This document shows positions 1-10,639 of a stretch of 64,000 nucleotides of DNA, piece after piece. Origin of the DNA: Symsagittifera roscoffensis (taxonomy: Eukaryota; Xenacoelomorpha; Acoela; Convolutidae); assembly GCF_963678635.1 (NCBI RefSeq), contig NC_087064.1:49521346-49585345 (forward strand). The letters are read 5' to 3'. Each line of letters begins with the position of its first letter. Within the stretch, counting starts at the first letter, position 1. A program made the translations under genes and the position numbers. Below the pieces are notes generated by a model. The model was not told the origin of the DNA and made no database searches. It saw only the letters and a program-made list of their open reading frames with translations.

Positions 1-1174
1 TTGAGATTTTGGCCGATCTTGCTCGTGTCGTCCACTAGCTGCTGAAGATCGTTCCCTGAAAACTCTCGCCTCTCGTCATTCCGTTTTGCGTTTGTCTCCA
101 GTAACGCCTTGAGAGTCCTCGCCCTGTCTCTGTCTCGTGCTGCTCTAGTTTGCTGCTTGAACAGCGGGCTAACCTCTCTGCTATTCTGGCCCTTTGGTAC
201 AGTTGTCAGAGAGTCCCGGAATTGATCAATCCTTTTTTTCAATTTGCTCTTGGTCAGTGCTGACCTCTCCAGACGCTGCTTATCTAAACATTCAGAATTT
301 ATAAGAACTTATCTCTTCTGATCCTAAATTCGGTTTTTGGAGACCTGCCGAAGTGTGCCTCAAATGGCGAAAGCGACTGTTGAATTCATTTTTGTTTAGT
401 CCAACGAATATCCCGAATTATTGGACTGAGGCATGGTTTGATCACTTTCACGTTTTCTTTGACCAACATGACGCCGAGCTATCTTTTTATTGTCTGAATT
501 GTTCTTTCTACCAACCCACAAACGCGATGGTCGCCAACCGGGAAAAACGAAAGTTCTATATTATTATCAAGGCTGAATTTTTTCATCGCCTTCCCTTTGA
601 ACGAACCCCGAAAATTGATCTGTTTTTATTGACTCTGGTATTCCATGAGTGTCGATGGAAGAGCGTAACAATTTTATCGAAGATTTACCTCCCCCCCCAT
701 CGATTTTGTAAATTTGATTGAAGGAACTTTAGAGTATTGGTCGATTGCTACTAGCAGATAGATCTTTTTCACTTTACAAGCTTCTAGTCGACCAGCGTAG
801 TCCAACTGAACTTCTTGATCCGACTGCAAAAGCAGTGGAAGAGGGTTTGAAGAATATATTTTGCATTCCTACCGTATCTGGTACATTTCCTGCACTCCTC
901 GGCCAGATTGATGATATCTTTATGCATATGTTTCATACATCAATCATTGCCTCTTGTCCCGGATGGCCTCAGTGGATCCTCTTCATTACCGCGGGTCTGG
1001 ATTGTCCTGGAAGTGGTAGTCTATTGTCGACTTATATACAGTCGTCGACGACTGACAACTGATTCCAGAGTGGGTTCGTGTATGGGCCCATTAGTTCAAA
1101 TCCTGCCCAGTCGTTCCGCTCTATGACCAGTCTTAATCGATCCATCCGTACGTCTTTGGATATGAGCTCAACCA
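1..1174 (-). pseudogene. Gypsy integrase fragment, copy 1 of the tandem duplication
   Basis: This is a second copy of the integrase C-terminal half and start of the pol tail described at 2989-4080. Read on the minus strand it shows the core segment around DTHGIPESIKTDQ near 600-680, then a GLVER-type motif near 500 and a PFEAHFG-type motif near 350. Frames are broken by stops and shifts exactly as in the second copy, so the duplication came after the damage. It cannot encode an active enzyme. The left end continues outside the window. Confidence 0.8.
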
Positions 1175-1452
1175 GTAAAACACTGATGTTAAAATGTTTG
1201 AATTCAAAATTTAGTTTTTAGTTTTTTTGTTATTTAAGTGGTAGCTCAGATCAACTGGCTTAATTCAATACTTGAGTATTGCGAACTGAAATCAACAACA
1301 GATAATCTTCTAAAACAGCACCTCTGACCTTAACTATACATACGTAACAAAATCATTCTCATAATTACATAGCGCCAATAAAAACACACTTAACTGCGAC
1401 TGCAGTAATAAACTATAAGTCAGCTAAAGGTTGCTGCAAACGCAGTACTACA
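1175..1452 (-). repeat. 3' LTR of gypsy element A, truncated
   Basis: It aligns with 7843-8120, sharing blocks such as gtggtagctcagatcaac and actatacatacgtaacaa. On the minus strand it starts TGTAGTACTGCG. The last 30 or so bases of the LTR, present in the other copy, are missing here, where the sequence runs straight into the duplicated integrase segment at 1174. That junction is the duplication breakpoint. Divergence between the two LTRs is visible throughout, so the element is old. Confidence 0.85.
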
Positions 1453-2988
1453 TTCCCCCGAAACCAAGAAAAATATAAAAATTTAGCAATATACTAGCAT
1501 AAAATGGGCTTCTGTACTCAGTTTTATACATTGGTATATAAGTGAGTCTCATTTTTAACGTTTCATTATTAGTGGCACTTTCCACTTTGCGTCCCACGAT
1601 CTGGAAAAGTCAAGTGCGGCGTATCCAAATTTTGGCCGAAACAAACGCCTCTCCAAAAGTCCTAGGTCCTAGCCTTGTCTCCATTGGTTTGTCTGTCTCT
1701 GTTTTAAGATTCGCCAATTTTTGTCTATAGGCCTCCAGAGCTAGTTGATTTGGATCCGCAATGTCCTCGTCAGTAGTTGTTTCTTTTACTGAATGCTTTA
1801 TTGGGCTGCCTAATCGTTTCGGCCCCTGATTTTTATTGGATCTCTTGCTGTGGCGGACCTTTGGTCCCGTCGGGTCAGCTACACTTGACTCGTCTGAAAA
1901 TCCTGGTGGAGAGCTCATCCGCCCGTTGTATGTTCCTCCGGCATAGATTTTTTAGCGTTCAAGATTTCCTCAGCTGTATTCTGGATTCCCCTCGTTAGAA
2001 CTTGGTCCGCTAGATTCTCCCACTCTTCAGGGGCCATCGTGTCTTGTTGTTGAAACGTGTTGAGAATCGTGTTAGGGGATGTATATCTATGTATCCTCTT
2101 TATCTTAGGATTGTTTTTTCTTGACGAGGACGAACTGCTTGGGGCTGCTTATCCCCGTGTGTCCTCGCTGTCTCCTCTGTTCTAGTCAAAACTTGGTTTT
2201 CTACAGCTGCTGCAGCTTTTTTCTTTTCCTGTGCCGACTTTTTCTTGACTTTTTGCTTCAGGACGACATCCTCGTGGGACTTTGGTCCTATCGACGCTGG
2301 ACCACCCTGATGGTGTTTGGCTTTTTTGACCGCTAAGTTTAAACCTTCTCTTATTGGGGTGCCCTTTGATGTCACCACTGTGTCGCTATTCTGAAAAAGT
2401 TCTTTGGCCTGCTCCTCTGACTGAATTCGGATTTCTTCCTCTGAATCACTTTCTAGTGGTGGCTCTATCTCTTGTCTCTGATGTTTTCTTTCCGGCTCCC
2501 CCAGAGGACTTTTAACTTCCCCTTTTGACTCCCTCTCACTGCGGTATTCGGCAATCCTTTGAGTGGTATTGTCGACTTCGCTAGATCACTCTTTCGGTAT
2601 GTCGAGCCAGATGCTGTTGTAACAGTTGTCGGTGTATCCGCGTGGGTTTATCTTCTACGAATCCGCGTTCCCATGAATACAGTAACTCTTACTTGAGATT
2701 TTGGCCGATCTTGCTCGTGTCGTCCACTAGCTGCTGAAGATCGTTCCCTGAAAACTCTCGCCTCTCGTCATTCCGTTTTGCGTTTGTCTCCAGTAACGCC
2801 TTGAGAGTCCTCGCCCTGTCTCTGTCTCGTGCTGCTCTAGTTTGCTGCTTGAACAGCGGGCTAACCTCTCTGCTATTCTGGCCCTTTGGTACAGTTGTCA
2901 GAGAGTCCCGGAATTGATCAATCCTTTTTTTCAATTTGCTCTTGGTCAGTGCTGACCTCTCCAGACGCTGCTTATCTAAACATTCAGA
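1453..2988 (-). pseudogene. C-terminal tail of gypsy A Pol, charged and coiled-coil-like
   Basis: The minus-strand frames at 2689-2934, 2100-2378 and 1610-1918 are rich in Lys, Glu, Gln and Arg. The first follows directly on the integrase frame and contains SREVSPLFKQQT and repeated RDRDRAR-like charge, typical of the extended tail behind the integrase in this gypsy lineage as I know it. The later frames (for instance QGGPASIGPKSHEDV) are low complexity. No catalytic motif is present. The tail ends about 150 bp before the LTR. Function is not known; chromatin targeting or structural roles are only guesses. Confidence 0.6.
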
Positions 2989-4080
2989 ATTTATAAGAAC
3001 TTATCTCTTCTGATCCTAAATTCGGTTTTTGGAGACCTGCCGAAGTGTGCCTCAAATGGCGAAAGCGACTGTTGAATTCATTTTTGTTTAGTCCAACGAA
3101 TATCCCGAATTATTGGACTGAGGCATGGTTTGATCACTTTCACGTTTTCTTTGACCAACATGACGCCGAGCTATCTTTTTATTGTCTGAATTGTTCTTTC
3201 TACCAACCCACAAATGCGATGGTCGCCAACCGGGAAAAACGAAAGTTCTATATTATTATCAAGGCTGAATTTTTTCATCGCCTTCCCTTTGAACGAACCC
3301 CGAAAATTGATCTGTTTTTATTGACTCTGGTATTCCATGAGTGTCGATGGAAGAGCGTAACAATTTTATCGAAGATTTACCTCCCCCCCCATCGATTTTG
3401 TAAATTTGATTGAAGGAACTTTAGAGTATTGGTCGATTGCTACTAGCAGATAGATCTTTTTCACTTTACAAGCTTCTAGTCGACCAGCGTAGTCCAACTG
3501 AACTTCTTGATCCGACTGCAAAAGCAGTGGAAGAGGGTTTGAAGAATATATTTTGCATTCCTACCGTATCTGGTACATTTCCTGCACTCCTCGGCCAGAT
3601 TGATGATATCTTTATGCATATGTTTCATACATCAATCATTGCCTCTTGTCCCGGATGGCCTCAGTGGATCCTCTTCATTACCGCGGGTCTGGATTGTCCT
3701 GGAAGTGGTAGTCTATTGTCGACTTATATACAGTCGTCGACGACTGACAACTGATTCCAGAGTGGGTTCGTGTATGGGCCCATTAGTTCAAATCCTGCCC
3801 AGTCGTTCCGCTCTATGACCAGTCTTAATCGATCCATCCGTACGTCTTTGGATATGAGCTCAACCAACAAATTTTTATCAAGCAGTTGTGACAGGCTGAA
3901 GATACCCACGTCTCTCAGCTGTTCGTTTTTTGAGCGATCCTCCTTCCTAGAGTCGCTTTTAATTCTCGTTGACTGTTGTAAGACACTCACCTCTGGGCTA
4001 CAATCATTGTCCTCTGCTGTTAAGTTCACCTCATTGATTGCTTTTGACGGTGAATCATGTGATTGCTACTGACCTTAGGA
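2989..4080 (-). pseudogene. Gypsy A integrase, degenerate
   Basis: On the minus strand the frame at 3724-4029 carries the pre-integrase segment (GPYTNPLWNQLSVVDD). It is followed, in shifted frames, by a zinc-binding region (GHPGQEAM, then AEECRKCTRYG near 3570-3680), the first core aspartate (LDYAG near 3500), a second (IKTDQFSGF near 3310), a GLVERTIQTIK motif near 3200 and PFEAHFG near 3040. The gene order and motifs identify a gypsy integrase, which joins element cDNA to host DNA. At least five stops or shifts interrupt it. The 2693-3866 part is duplicated at 1-1174. Confidence 0.8.
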
Positions 4081-4744
4081 CTGCTAGTGAGAATTTTAAT
4101 CGCAGCTTCAAGCTGTAGACTACTTTCTGAATACTCCCTCGTGTCTTGACTGACTGGGTACCAGAAGGACAACAAGTTTTTTTTGCCTCTGCGTCGTTTT
4201 TATCCCACGTTACTGCTCGAGCAATTGCATTGTCCTCTGACTAACTTCCAGAGCCCGTTCTGTCTAGAGCTCCCCTTCTTATTTTGCATGTCAGGTGAAA
4301 CGTTATTCCTGTCACTTCTTGCTCCGTGACTCTTTCTCTTTCTGGTCTCCTGTTATCTTCGATTCTGATTTTTTTCTTTTTCGCTTTTCCACTCTCCATC
4401 TCGCTTCGACTGAATTTTTTTGTTTTTCAATTGTATCAACCGACTGAATTGTGTAAAAGAAATTGAGTAAACTGTTTTGTGACAATGTGTTGTGAAAATT
4501 TGAGAGTCGTGAGTTTATCATATTCTCGTTCCGGACGAGCTTTGCTCGTTTTTGACCGTCTTGGTTGCTATAGCAACCGCGCCTGGACTTCATATTATCT
4601 GTTTCATTTTGACGTTTAGATTTTTCTAGAAACTTTTCGTTCCTGTTGAGCGTTGCTGTATCACTAAGCCTACTGTATAAACAGTCGAAGCGCCTTGTGA
4701 AAACATTCAATTGATGTTACTATGAATTTTTCATCTTAAATCAA
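4081..4744 (-). pseudogene. Linker between RNase H and integrase of gypsy A
   Basis: A 132-aa minus-strand frame (4312-4710) lies between the RNase H and integrase segments. It is Lys/Arg/Asn-rich with a highly charged C-terminal end and no recognisable fold. Its position fits the connector that precedes the zinc-binding domain of the integrase. The segment 4030-4310 has no continuous frame. It could equally be inserted sequence; I see no boundary repeats to prove that. Confidence 0.4.
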
Positions 4745-6371
4745 TTACGGCCATGGGTCACCGTTCGGTTCTCTCGATAAGTTATCAACAATGTCCATGA
4801 CCTTTTGTGGAATGTGTATTCTTTTGAATTGCTATGGTAACAACCTATCTAACGTGTTAGTCTCGATTGGAAGATTTCCTTTAAACGGTTGTCCTCAAAA
4901 GCCGACGTCAGTGCTTTATGAGCGGTTACTATTAAGAACTCTGTCCCTAATAGGCAACGTTTAAATCGATCAACCGACCAAGCAACTGCCAGCAGCTCTA
5001 GTTCATTTGAGGAATATATTTTTTCTTGACTATTTGAATAACGTGAAGCAATTTAGATTAAAATCCAATCCCCCTCCTCCCTTTTTTGCTTTAGAGGCGC
5101 CCCAAACCACTATGACTGTCGTCACATTTCACCCGTGTTTCTTTGGAGCAATCGTAATAGTTCAATTTCGTAATATTAGCAACCACTTTTTTGGTTGCCT
5201 CAAATTTTTTTGACGGTTTCTCCCCCATTCAAACTGTTTTACTGGCACTTTAAAGATTTTTCAGTTTTTTTCTTCTCATTTTCTTTTCGTAACAGCGGTC
5301 GTAGTTTTTCTGTAAGTTTTGCGGCGTTTGGTATAAACTTCGAAAGATGGTTTATACTTACCAAGAAGGATCTAAGCTGTTTCAATGATTGTGGATGATC
5401 TAATTTCAGCATGGCTTTCGTTTTTGTTACTTTGGCGTAACTTCTGATAATTTTTGTCCTAGCCAGTTTACTTGGTTCTTGAAGATTTCGCACTTAGACA
5501 ATTTGAGAGATAGATTCTCTCGATCCAATTTTTCTAATACCTCCGTGACCAATGTCTGTAATCCCACTCGGTACATTTGGATACCATTAATATATCATAC
5601 AAAAAATAAAATGTGCGTTGTTAATAGTACGATCCATTGCTTTTTGAATTTCAGCTGGAATATCAGCCAGACCATGAATCCGGTGAGAAATCTAAATGTA
5701 CCGGTTGCGTGCTCTCCCACTATGTTAAAGTTGGATTGTTTGGCAGTTTCCGCGGTCAATTTTAGTTGACTATAGGCGTAATTCAAGTCAAACACCGTAA
5801 ACAACAAAATACTTGCTGCCTTTGCAGTCACAATTTGACTTAACCCATCAAGTTTTTCATCTTTCTGAATAATTGTCTATTTATCGGTTCTGCATCTAAT
5901 GCCAATTTAAGTGCGTCGTCTTTTTTTTTTTACTATAATGACGATGGGGGCAATGTCACTTGTGCATTTTTTTAAATGCTGAATAAGGCCTTCTGACTTA
6001 TTTATCGGTATTCTTCTGCCCTTTTCTTGGATGGGGCTCAATGGATACTTAAATTTTGTGTTAACCACCTGGATCTCTATATTTCAAAGAAAAATTGTTT
6101 TTCCAAACTTCCGGCTGCTCGCATAGTAGCACGTCAAACCTAGACCTTTCTTTTGGGGCTAATTTTTGTGTAGTACTGATCCCCACTCTGCTGTAAAAGT
6201 TGAGCCCCAAAATGCATAGTTTACGTCGTTCCGTTATTGGAAATGTGGCCTCTTGAAATTTCCATCTTGTAGAACATATTTTTGCCTTTAAAGCCCGAAG
6301 TTTTACGATACGTTATTTATTGTAATCCAGTAATTGCGCCGGCAAGTTTAAGTTTTCTGCTTGGTTAAATT
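4745..6371 (-). pseudogene. Gypsy A protease/reverse transcriptase/RNase H, degenerate
   Basis: The minus-strand frame at 5595-5831 contains VFDLNYAYSQLKL, the RT motif A region with its first catalytic Asp. 5239-5493 contains the thumb motif LKQLRSFLVSINHLSKFIP. Near 4745-4960 the RNase H end is readable as TAHKALTSAF and QSRLTR, then an IHIPQKVMDI-DNLSREP stretch. The YxDD box is not readable in any frame. The pol order is normal for Ty3/gypsy. Many stops and shifts mean no active enzyme. Part of 5830-6370 has no readable frame, presumably a mutated RT N-terminus and protease. Confidence 0.75.
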
Positions 6372-7690
6372 TCATTTTGTGCAACGATTCAAGAATTTGT
6401 TTTGCCGTCGACCAGTTAAAGAAGAATATTGGGCTTCATGTTGATGATCCAAAGTTATGTTGATGATCTGATTATCAAATCGCAGTAATGATTTTGGTGA
6501 TTTGATACTCTCCGATTTTGGATCTCTGCTTATGTCATTTTTTTGATTCGCCGAGTTGTTGGTAGATTGTTTCTGACAATTTTCTTTGTTCTCTAATCTC
6601 CTTTGTATATATCCATCAATATTATCCATCCGATTGGCTTTCAGCTCTATTGAAAATATTTCAAAGTCTTCACGAGAATTGAATGTTTGCATCAAATTGC
6701 ACTCTTCCTCTGAACTCTCTGTCGTTTCAGTGATCTCATTGATTTGCTGAGATCTACAAATCCGGGCAAAATGGTTCGGTTTTTTACGGTTTTTGCACTG
6801 TCTTCTCATCGCTGGGGAATTTTTCCAAGTGTCCTTCGACGAAAGGTTTCCCACATCTACTGCTTGGTTTCTTTTCTTCGTTGTATTTTTTGGTCGCTCT
6901 CCCTTTTGTTTGTCTTTTTCTAAATTGATCTCGATTGTATCTTTTATTTGCTTGTCCACTGTTTCCCACAGCCAATATTGGTTCCTGTTTCATCTTGATT
7001 TGTGATCCAGATTGTGATATTGTCGATGTGTTATTCATATTGGGTTTTTTGAAGTGCCTGGGTTGTTTGCTTACTTTGTTCGAATTTTGATTGCCCGTTT
7101 TAATACCTCATCTTGAGTTAATGTTTCAAACATAAAATTATCTTGTACTGCGGCGCTCCTAATTTTAGAGATTAATAAGCCTCTCAGCGATTCATCTTCT
7201 AAGGCACCTAACGCTGATTTGGCTGCCTGAGCAGTCAGTGCAGCATAAAACGCCTCCAAGGTTTCTCCGGTCTTCTGCGGTCTATTGTATAATTTGTATC
7301 TTTTGTAGGTAATACTCTGGGATTTTTCGAATGTAGCTTTTGCTAACCTGACCGTTTCTTTAAATTCCAGCTTCGAAATTTTTTTGTGTGGATTTTTCTG
7401 CACAAAACCGTTTTTCCCCTTTGTCCCCAGAGCGAGAAATAATCTTTTTTTTTTGTATTTTATTGTTAAAGATGTTTTGACCTACTTTTGGTCCTCTCTC
7501 TTTTCTTTCTGCTTTTTCTGCTGCTACACGATCTTTGGCTAATCTATCTCGTGTTTCGCGAACTGCTGTCGCAACGGCATCCTCTCCAACGGCATCTTCG
7601 CGCCTCGGTTCTGGTTCCTCTATGACAGGTTTTGGTTCTTCCAAAATGATCTCCGGAATAACATTCTCTTTTAATGTTACTGCCATTAGG
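6372..7690 (-). pseudogene. Gypsy A gag, degenerate
   Basis: Three overlapping minus-strand frames tile the gene: 7360-7686 (Glu/Arg-rich N-terminus starting MAVTLKENVI), 7071-7403 (capsid-like, with KTGETLEAFYAALTAQA and ALGALEDESLRGLL) and 6372-7038 (nucleocapsid). The last has two degenerate zinc knuckles, CGKPFVEGHLEKFPS and QCKNRKKPNHFARIC, in different frames, each lacking one ligand. The expected protease follows but its DTGA box is not readable. The start lies about 100 bp downstream of the PBS, as expected for gag. The gene is dead in this copy. Confidence 0.8.
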
Positions 7691-7790
7691 AACTGATCAA
7701 ATCAAACTTTGAAAATCTATGGTGGGTCTGAATTTGCTGTGGTCCAGAATACCGGGATTCCCATGTCGGTCCTTTTGTCTTGTGACAAAA

Positions 7791-7808
7791 ACCCTGCTGG
7801 CTGCGCCA
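7791..7808 (-). other. Primer binding site of gypsy A
   Basis: Directly next to the inner end of the right LTR, the minus strand reads TGGCGCAGCCAGCAGGG. The TGG start matches a tRNA 3' CCA, as expected for minus-strand priming, and it fixes the LTR end at 7809. The tRNA identity is not resolved. Confidence 0.7.
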
Positions 7809-8120
7809 TGTGATAACCAAGAGAAACAACTCGTCTGTTTAGAAGTAAAACACCGGTATTCAAATGTTTGAATTTAAAAGTTAATTTTTTAGTGCTTTTG
7901 TTATTTGAGTGGTAGCTCAGATCAACTGGCTTAATTCCATGCATGAGTATCGCGAACTGAAATCAACAACAGATCATCTTTCAAAATAGCGCCTCTGACC
8001 TTGACTATACATACGTAACAATATCAATAACAAAATTACATAGCGCCAGTAACACACTTATCTGCAACTGCAGTAATAAATCATGTTTCAGCTCAAGGTT
8101 GCTGCAAGCGCAGTATTACA
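7809..8120 (-). repeat. 5' LTR of gypsy element A
   Basis: This is a 312-bp repeat reading TGTAATACTG...TTATCACA on the minus strand, with the usual TG...CA ends. It is complete relative to the copy at 1175-1452. The promoter and polyadenylation site of the element would lie here; I see no convincing TATA box. Confidence 0.8.
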
Positions 8121-8420
8121 GCCACAAACCCATTTTGTTTTTAAAAACACGCCAAATATTTTTTTGCACATACCTCCTACTCAAAATTTATAAATGTTGG
8201 CTCGTCGGTCGCGAAAATGAATGTGGCATAACAATATTACGAAATGAACATTTGAGACGCGAGGGGATCTAATCCCTGAGGCACTTGAGGCGCGCAAAAT
8301 GCCTGATGCCTAAAGCAGTGCGACGAGTTTTTTCAACCTTCCGTCAAAAAATTTAAGTGTTCAACGCATATTCTTTTTATTGCATGAATTAAGATAACTA
8401 TTTGTTTACCTTTCATTCAG
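8121..8420. other. Intron or flank, nothing recognised
   Basis: This AT-rich sequence between the gypsy LTR and a splice acceptor (tttcattcag at 8411-8420) shows no repeat or coding signal. Confidence 0.4.
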
Positions 8421-8627
8421 GCCGTGACCAGTGGTGCGAGTATGGACCATATGGACGCAGGAGGTCCACTCTATACCAATCCATGTGGCTCCAGCCAGAG
8501 GGGCATTTGTCTGTATGGCATTGCGAGCTACACTCTTCCAAACCCTAGTGCAGCCGGGGTGATCCGGAGTTATTTCACAAGTATACCGGAGCACATTGAC
8601 TGGATCAGACAGAAAATGGGAAACTAA
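8421..8627 (+). CDS. Serine protease homologue 1, last exon (partial gene)
   Basis: The exon follows a good acceptor (tttcattcag) and runs to TAA at 8625-8627, coding 68 residues. It matches the C-terminal lobe of the trypsin (S1) fold. The oxyanion/active-site loop reads MDAGGPLY where active enzymes have GDSGGPL, so the nucleophilic serine is Ala. It is followed by a Cys pair and CLYGIASY, equal to the VGI-SWG strand, and ends with the usual C-terminal helix (HIDWIRQ). It is therefore probably a secreted, non-proteolytic homologue with a binding or regulatory role. The upstream exons are not visible in the window and may lie left of it, separated by gypsy element A. It closely resembles exon 3 of the gene at 31143-55199. 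Confidence 0.75.
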   Translation, partial: AVTSGASMDHMDAGGPLYTNPCGSSQRGICLYGIASYTLPNPSAAGVIRSYFTSIPEHIDWIRQKMGN

Positions 8628-10639
8628 AGAAATCCATGATGATGACAAAGATTGAGACCAGACTGAAGCAGCTATGTAGTCAAAGTGCTATTTTTATTTT
8701 GTCCACGTGTCATTTTTTGTTTTGTACCGGATCAAAATCAAAAAAGCAAACATGTTCCTCATAATGAGAGGAAACTGGCAAACAATATACAAACTATCCC
8801 AATGATGCTGATTTGAACACTAATATGAACACTTTTCATAATGAATTTGAGTAAATAGGGGCAAATTTTCCAAACAAAGGTTTTTATCTAAAAAAACCAC
8901 ACCCCTCCCCCTCCTAGTTTGTGGAGTGGATATATTGCGTTGTGGTGCTTATGTAGTTGCTCTGAATACTGTTAAATACTAAAGTTTGAATGATACATTT
9001 TAATTTAGTTTGCAGATAGTTTCTCTTATCCAAAATAATGTGAAGAGGCGGAGGAGAGGACGAGGATTTGATCACACCTATTCAACTTTAGTTGTTTCAT
9101 TTTAGGAAAAGTCAGTGTCCTGCTTTGATGATTCTTTCGTTTGATTATACGGTAAAAAGAAAAATATATATACACAAAGACATATAGTTCGATGTAAGCA
9201 ATTCATAACAAAGGCAATAATAAGATCGGAATGCGAGAAAACACCTTCGTTTTCGATACTGCATTGCAAAAAATATATCAGACACTGGATATGAAACATT
9301 TTTTGGAGGCAGTCGCAGCAGATACCGTGTCTGAACGATTTGTTGAAGAGTTTCAAGTTTGACTTCCTTGCAAGAAAAATGCTAGTCGTATAAACTCCAT
9401 ATATGGAGCTTATGATGTAACGCTTAAGTTACATTTTCGCATAATGAAAGTAGTATGACTAAAATTTTTTGAAAACCCGGAATGAGCTTTGCGTTAGGCC
9501 TCGGTTCAGAATATTCGCCAAGTCCATTTAACTCAAACGAGTTAATTGGGCAACATTTTAGATGTGCATTATGCGTTGAACGTTAAGATGAATTAGCAAA
9601 TGGTTTTGACAAAAAACTCTTGTTTCCAGTGATATTTCATCACTCTGATTATTGATTAATGGTTTCTATTAAATAAAGAGATAAATAAAGAATGATGAAC
9701 TTTTAAATGTTTAACGGGCAAAAATGAGAGATCGTTTTCCTTGCAAATTTTTATAATATGCCAGTTTTTCTTATCTGGCTTTGCCTTTATACCTTTGAAT
9801 AGCTTTTTTGATCTATTTATTTAACACAATGGCTCTGTGCTTTTTCAACTTCTTCATTGTTATTTAAATTTCGTGGTTAGAACAAAACCATTTTAATTGA
9901 ACTTCCTTTTTTAAAATGAAAACTCTTTAGTTGAAACTTAAAACTGTTTTAAGATTCATAAAGTTAACAATTCTGCAATGATAGCTAGAGTCTCAAAAAG
10001 GGTTGCATAAATATAATAAAAAAGTACCAGCAAAATGAGTTGTTACAGCTATCTCATTTTCAGTGTTTCTCAAAGTCTCAAATGCTACAGTTTTAGGGGG
10101 CCTTAATTCAAAGTAAAAATTGGTTCAGTTTATTTGTTACTTCAATTTCTCTAATTTTGTAACAAATGGAGTAACAAAAAAATTTTTAGGACCCCATATG
10201 TTTTAATGGAAATTTATGAAGTTGAGAATAAATATATCAGTTTCGTTTTGAGTACATCACTTTTCCATTGGTTACTTGAACTTGTGTGAATTGTTTGTCG
10301 TTGACCTGATAATATTGACTTTTGTTGGAAACATGTTTTTCTCCCAATTGTCGGTGTTTTTAGTTGCGCAAGCAAAAACATGGTTTGTTTTTTCTTCCAG
10401 TTTTTGCAAACAAATCTGCCTTGTTGCCATAATGAGCAGATCAACTATAAGCAAACTGTTGGACAGGTGGCTGAGTGTGAAGTATGTTTTGAAATGTTTT
10501 GGCATTTTAGCCTTATAGCTTGTTGTCCGGATTCAAAATTTTGCACTCGATGGAAAAACGATGCAACAATACGACCCCAAGCTGTTTTTTAATAGATTGC
10601 AAAATTGTATTCCGTCGCGTCTGGATTCAACGGTGTCTC
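8628..10639. other. Intergenic AT-rich DNA
   Basis: Several short ORFs occur on both strands (for instance 9102-9356 minus, 10276-10518 plus) but they lack domain motifs and overlap each other. I see no repeats with clear ends and no RNA gene. The 3' UTR of serine protease homologue 1 presumably occupies the first few hundred bases. Confidence 0.4.

Larger units (their letters stand above)
1..3866. repeat. 2,692-bp tandem duplication, window starts inside copy 1
   Basis: Positions 1-1174 match 2693-3866 at a constant offset of 2692; the only mismatch I noticed is at 523 (c) versus 3215 (t). The match stops after acca at 1171-1174, where the sequence enters a truncated LTR. This fits a tandem duplication of unit 1175-3866, with copy 1 extending left of the window. 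The duplicated unit holds the LTR, pol tail and integrase of gypsy element A. Near-identity makes it recent, or else an assembly artefact. Confidence 0.85.
1175..8120 (-). mobile_element. Ty3/gypsy element A, degenerate, minus strand
   Basis: The element is bounded by related direct repeats at 1175-1452 and 7809-8120. From right to left it contains a PBS, gag, protease/RT/RNase H, integrase and a long C-terminal pol tail. All ORFs are broken into short frames. The order gag-PR-RT-RH-IN, the RT thumb motif and the integrase motifs assign it to Ty3/gypsy (Metaviridae). It lies upstream of, and possibly in an intron of, the serine protease homologue whose last exon is at 8421. I see no envelope gene. 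Confidence 0.85.

Noticed and set aside
353-1126. Plus-strand ORFs of 122, 105 and 72 aa, repeated at 3045-3818
   Set aside because: Antisense to the integrase pseudogene; they repeat only because the DNA is duplicated.
9102-10592. Possible small genes (84, 76, 77, 80, 70 aa ORFs)
   Set aside because: They overlap on both strands and show no motif, splice support or composition change.
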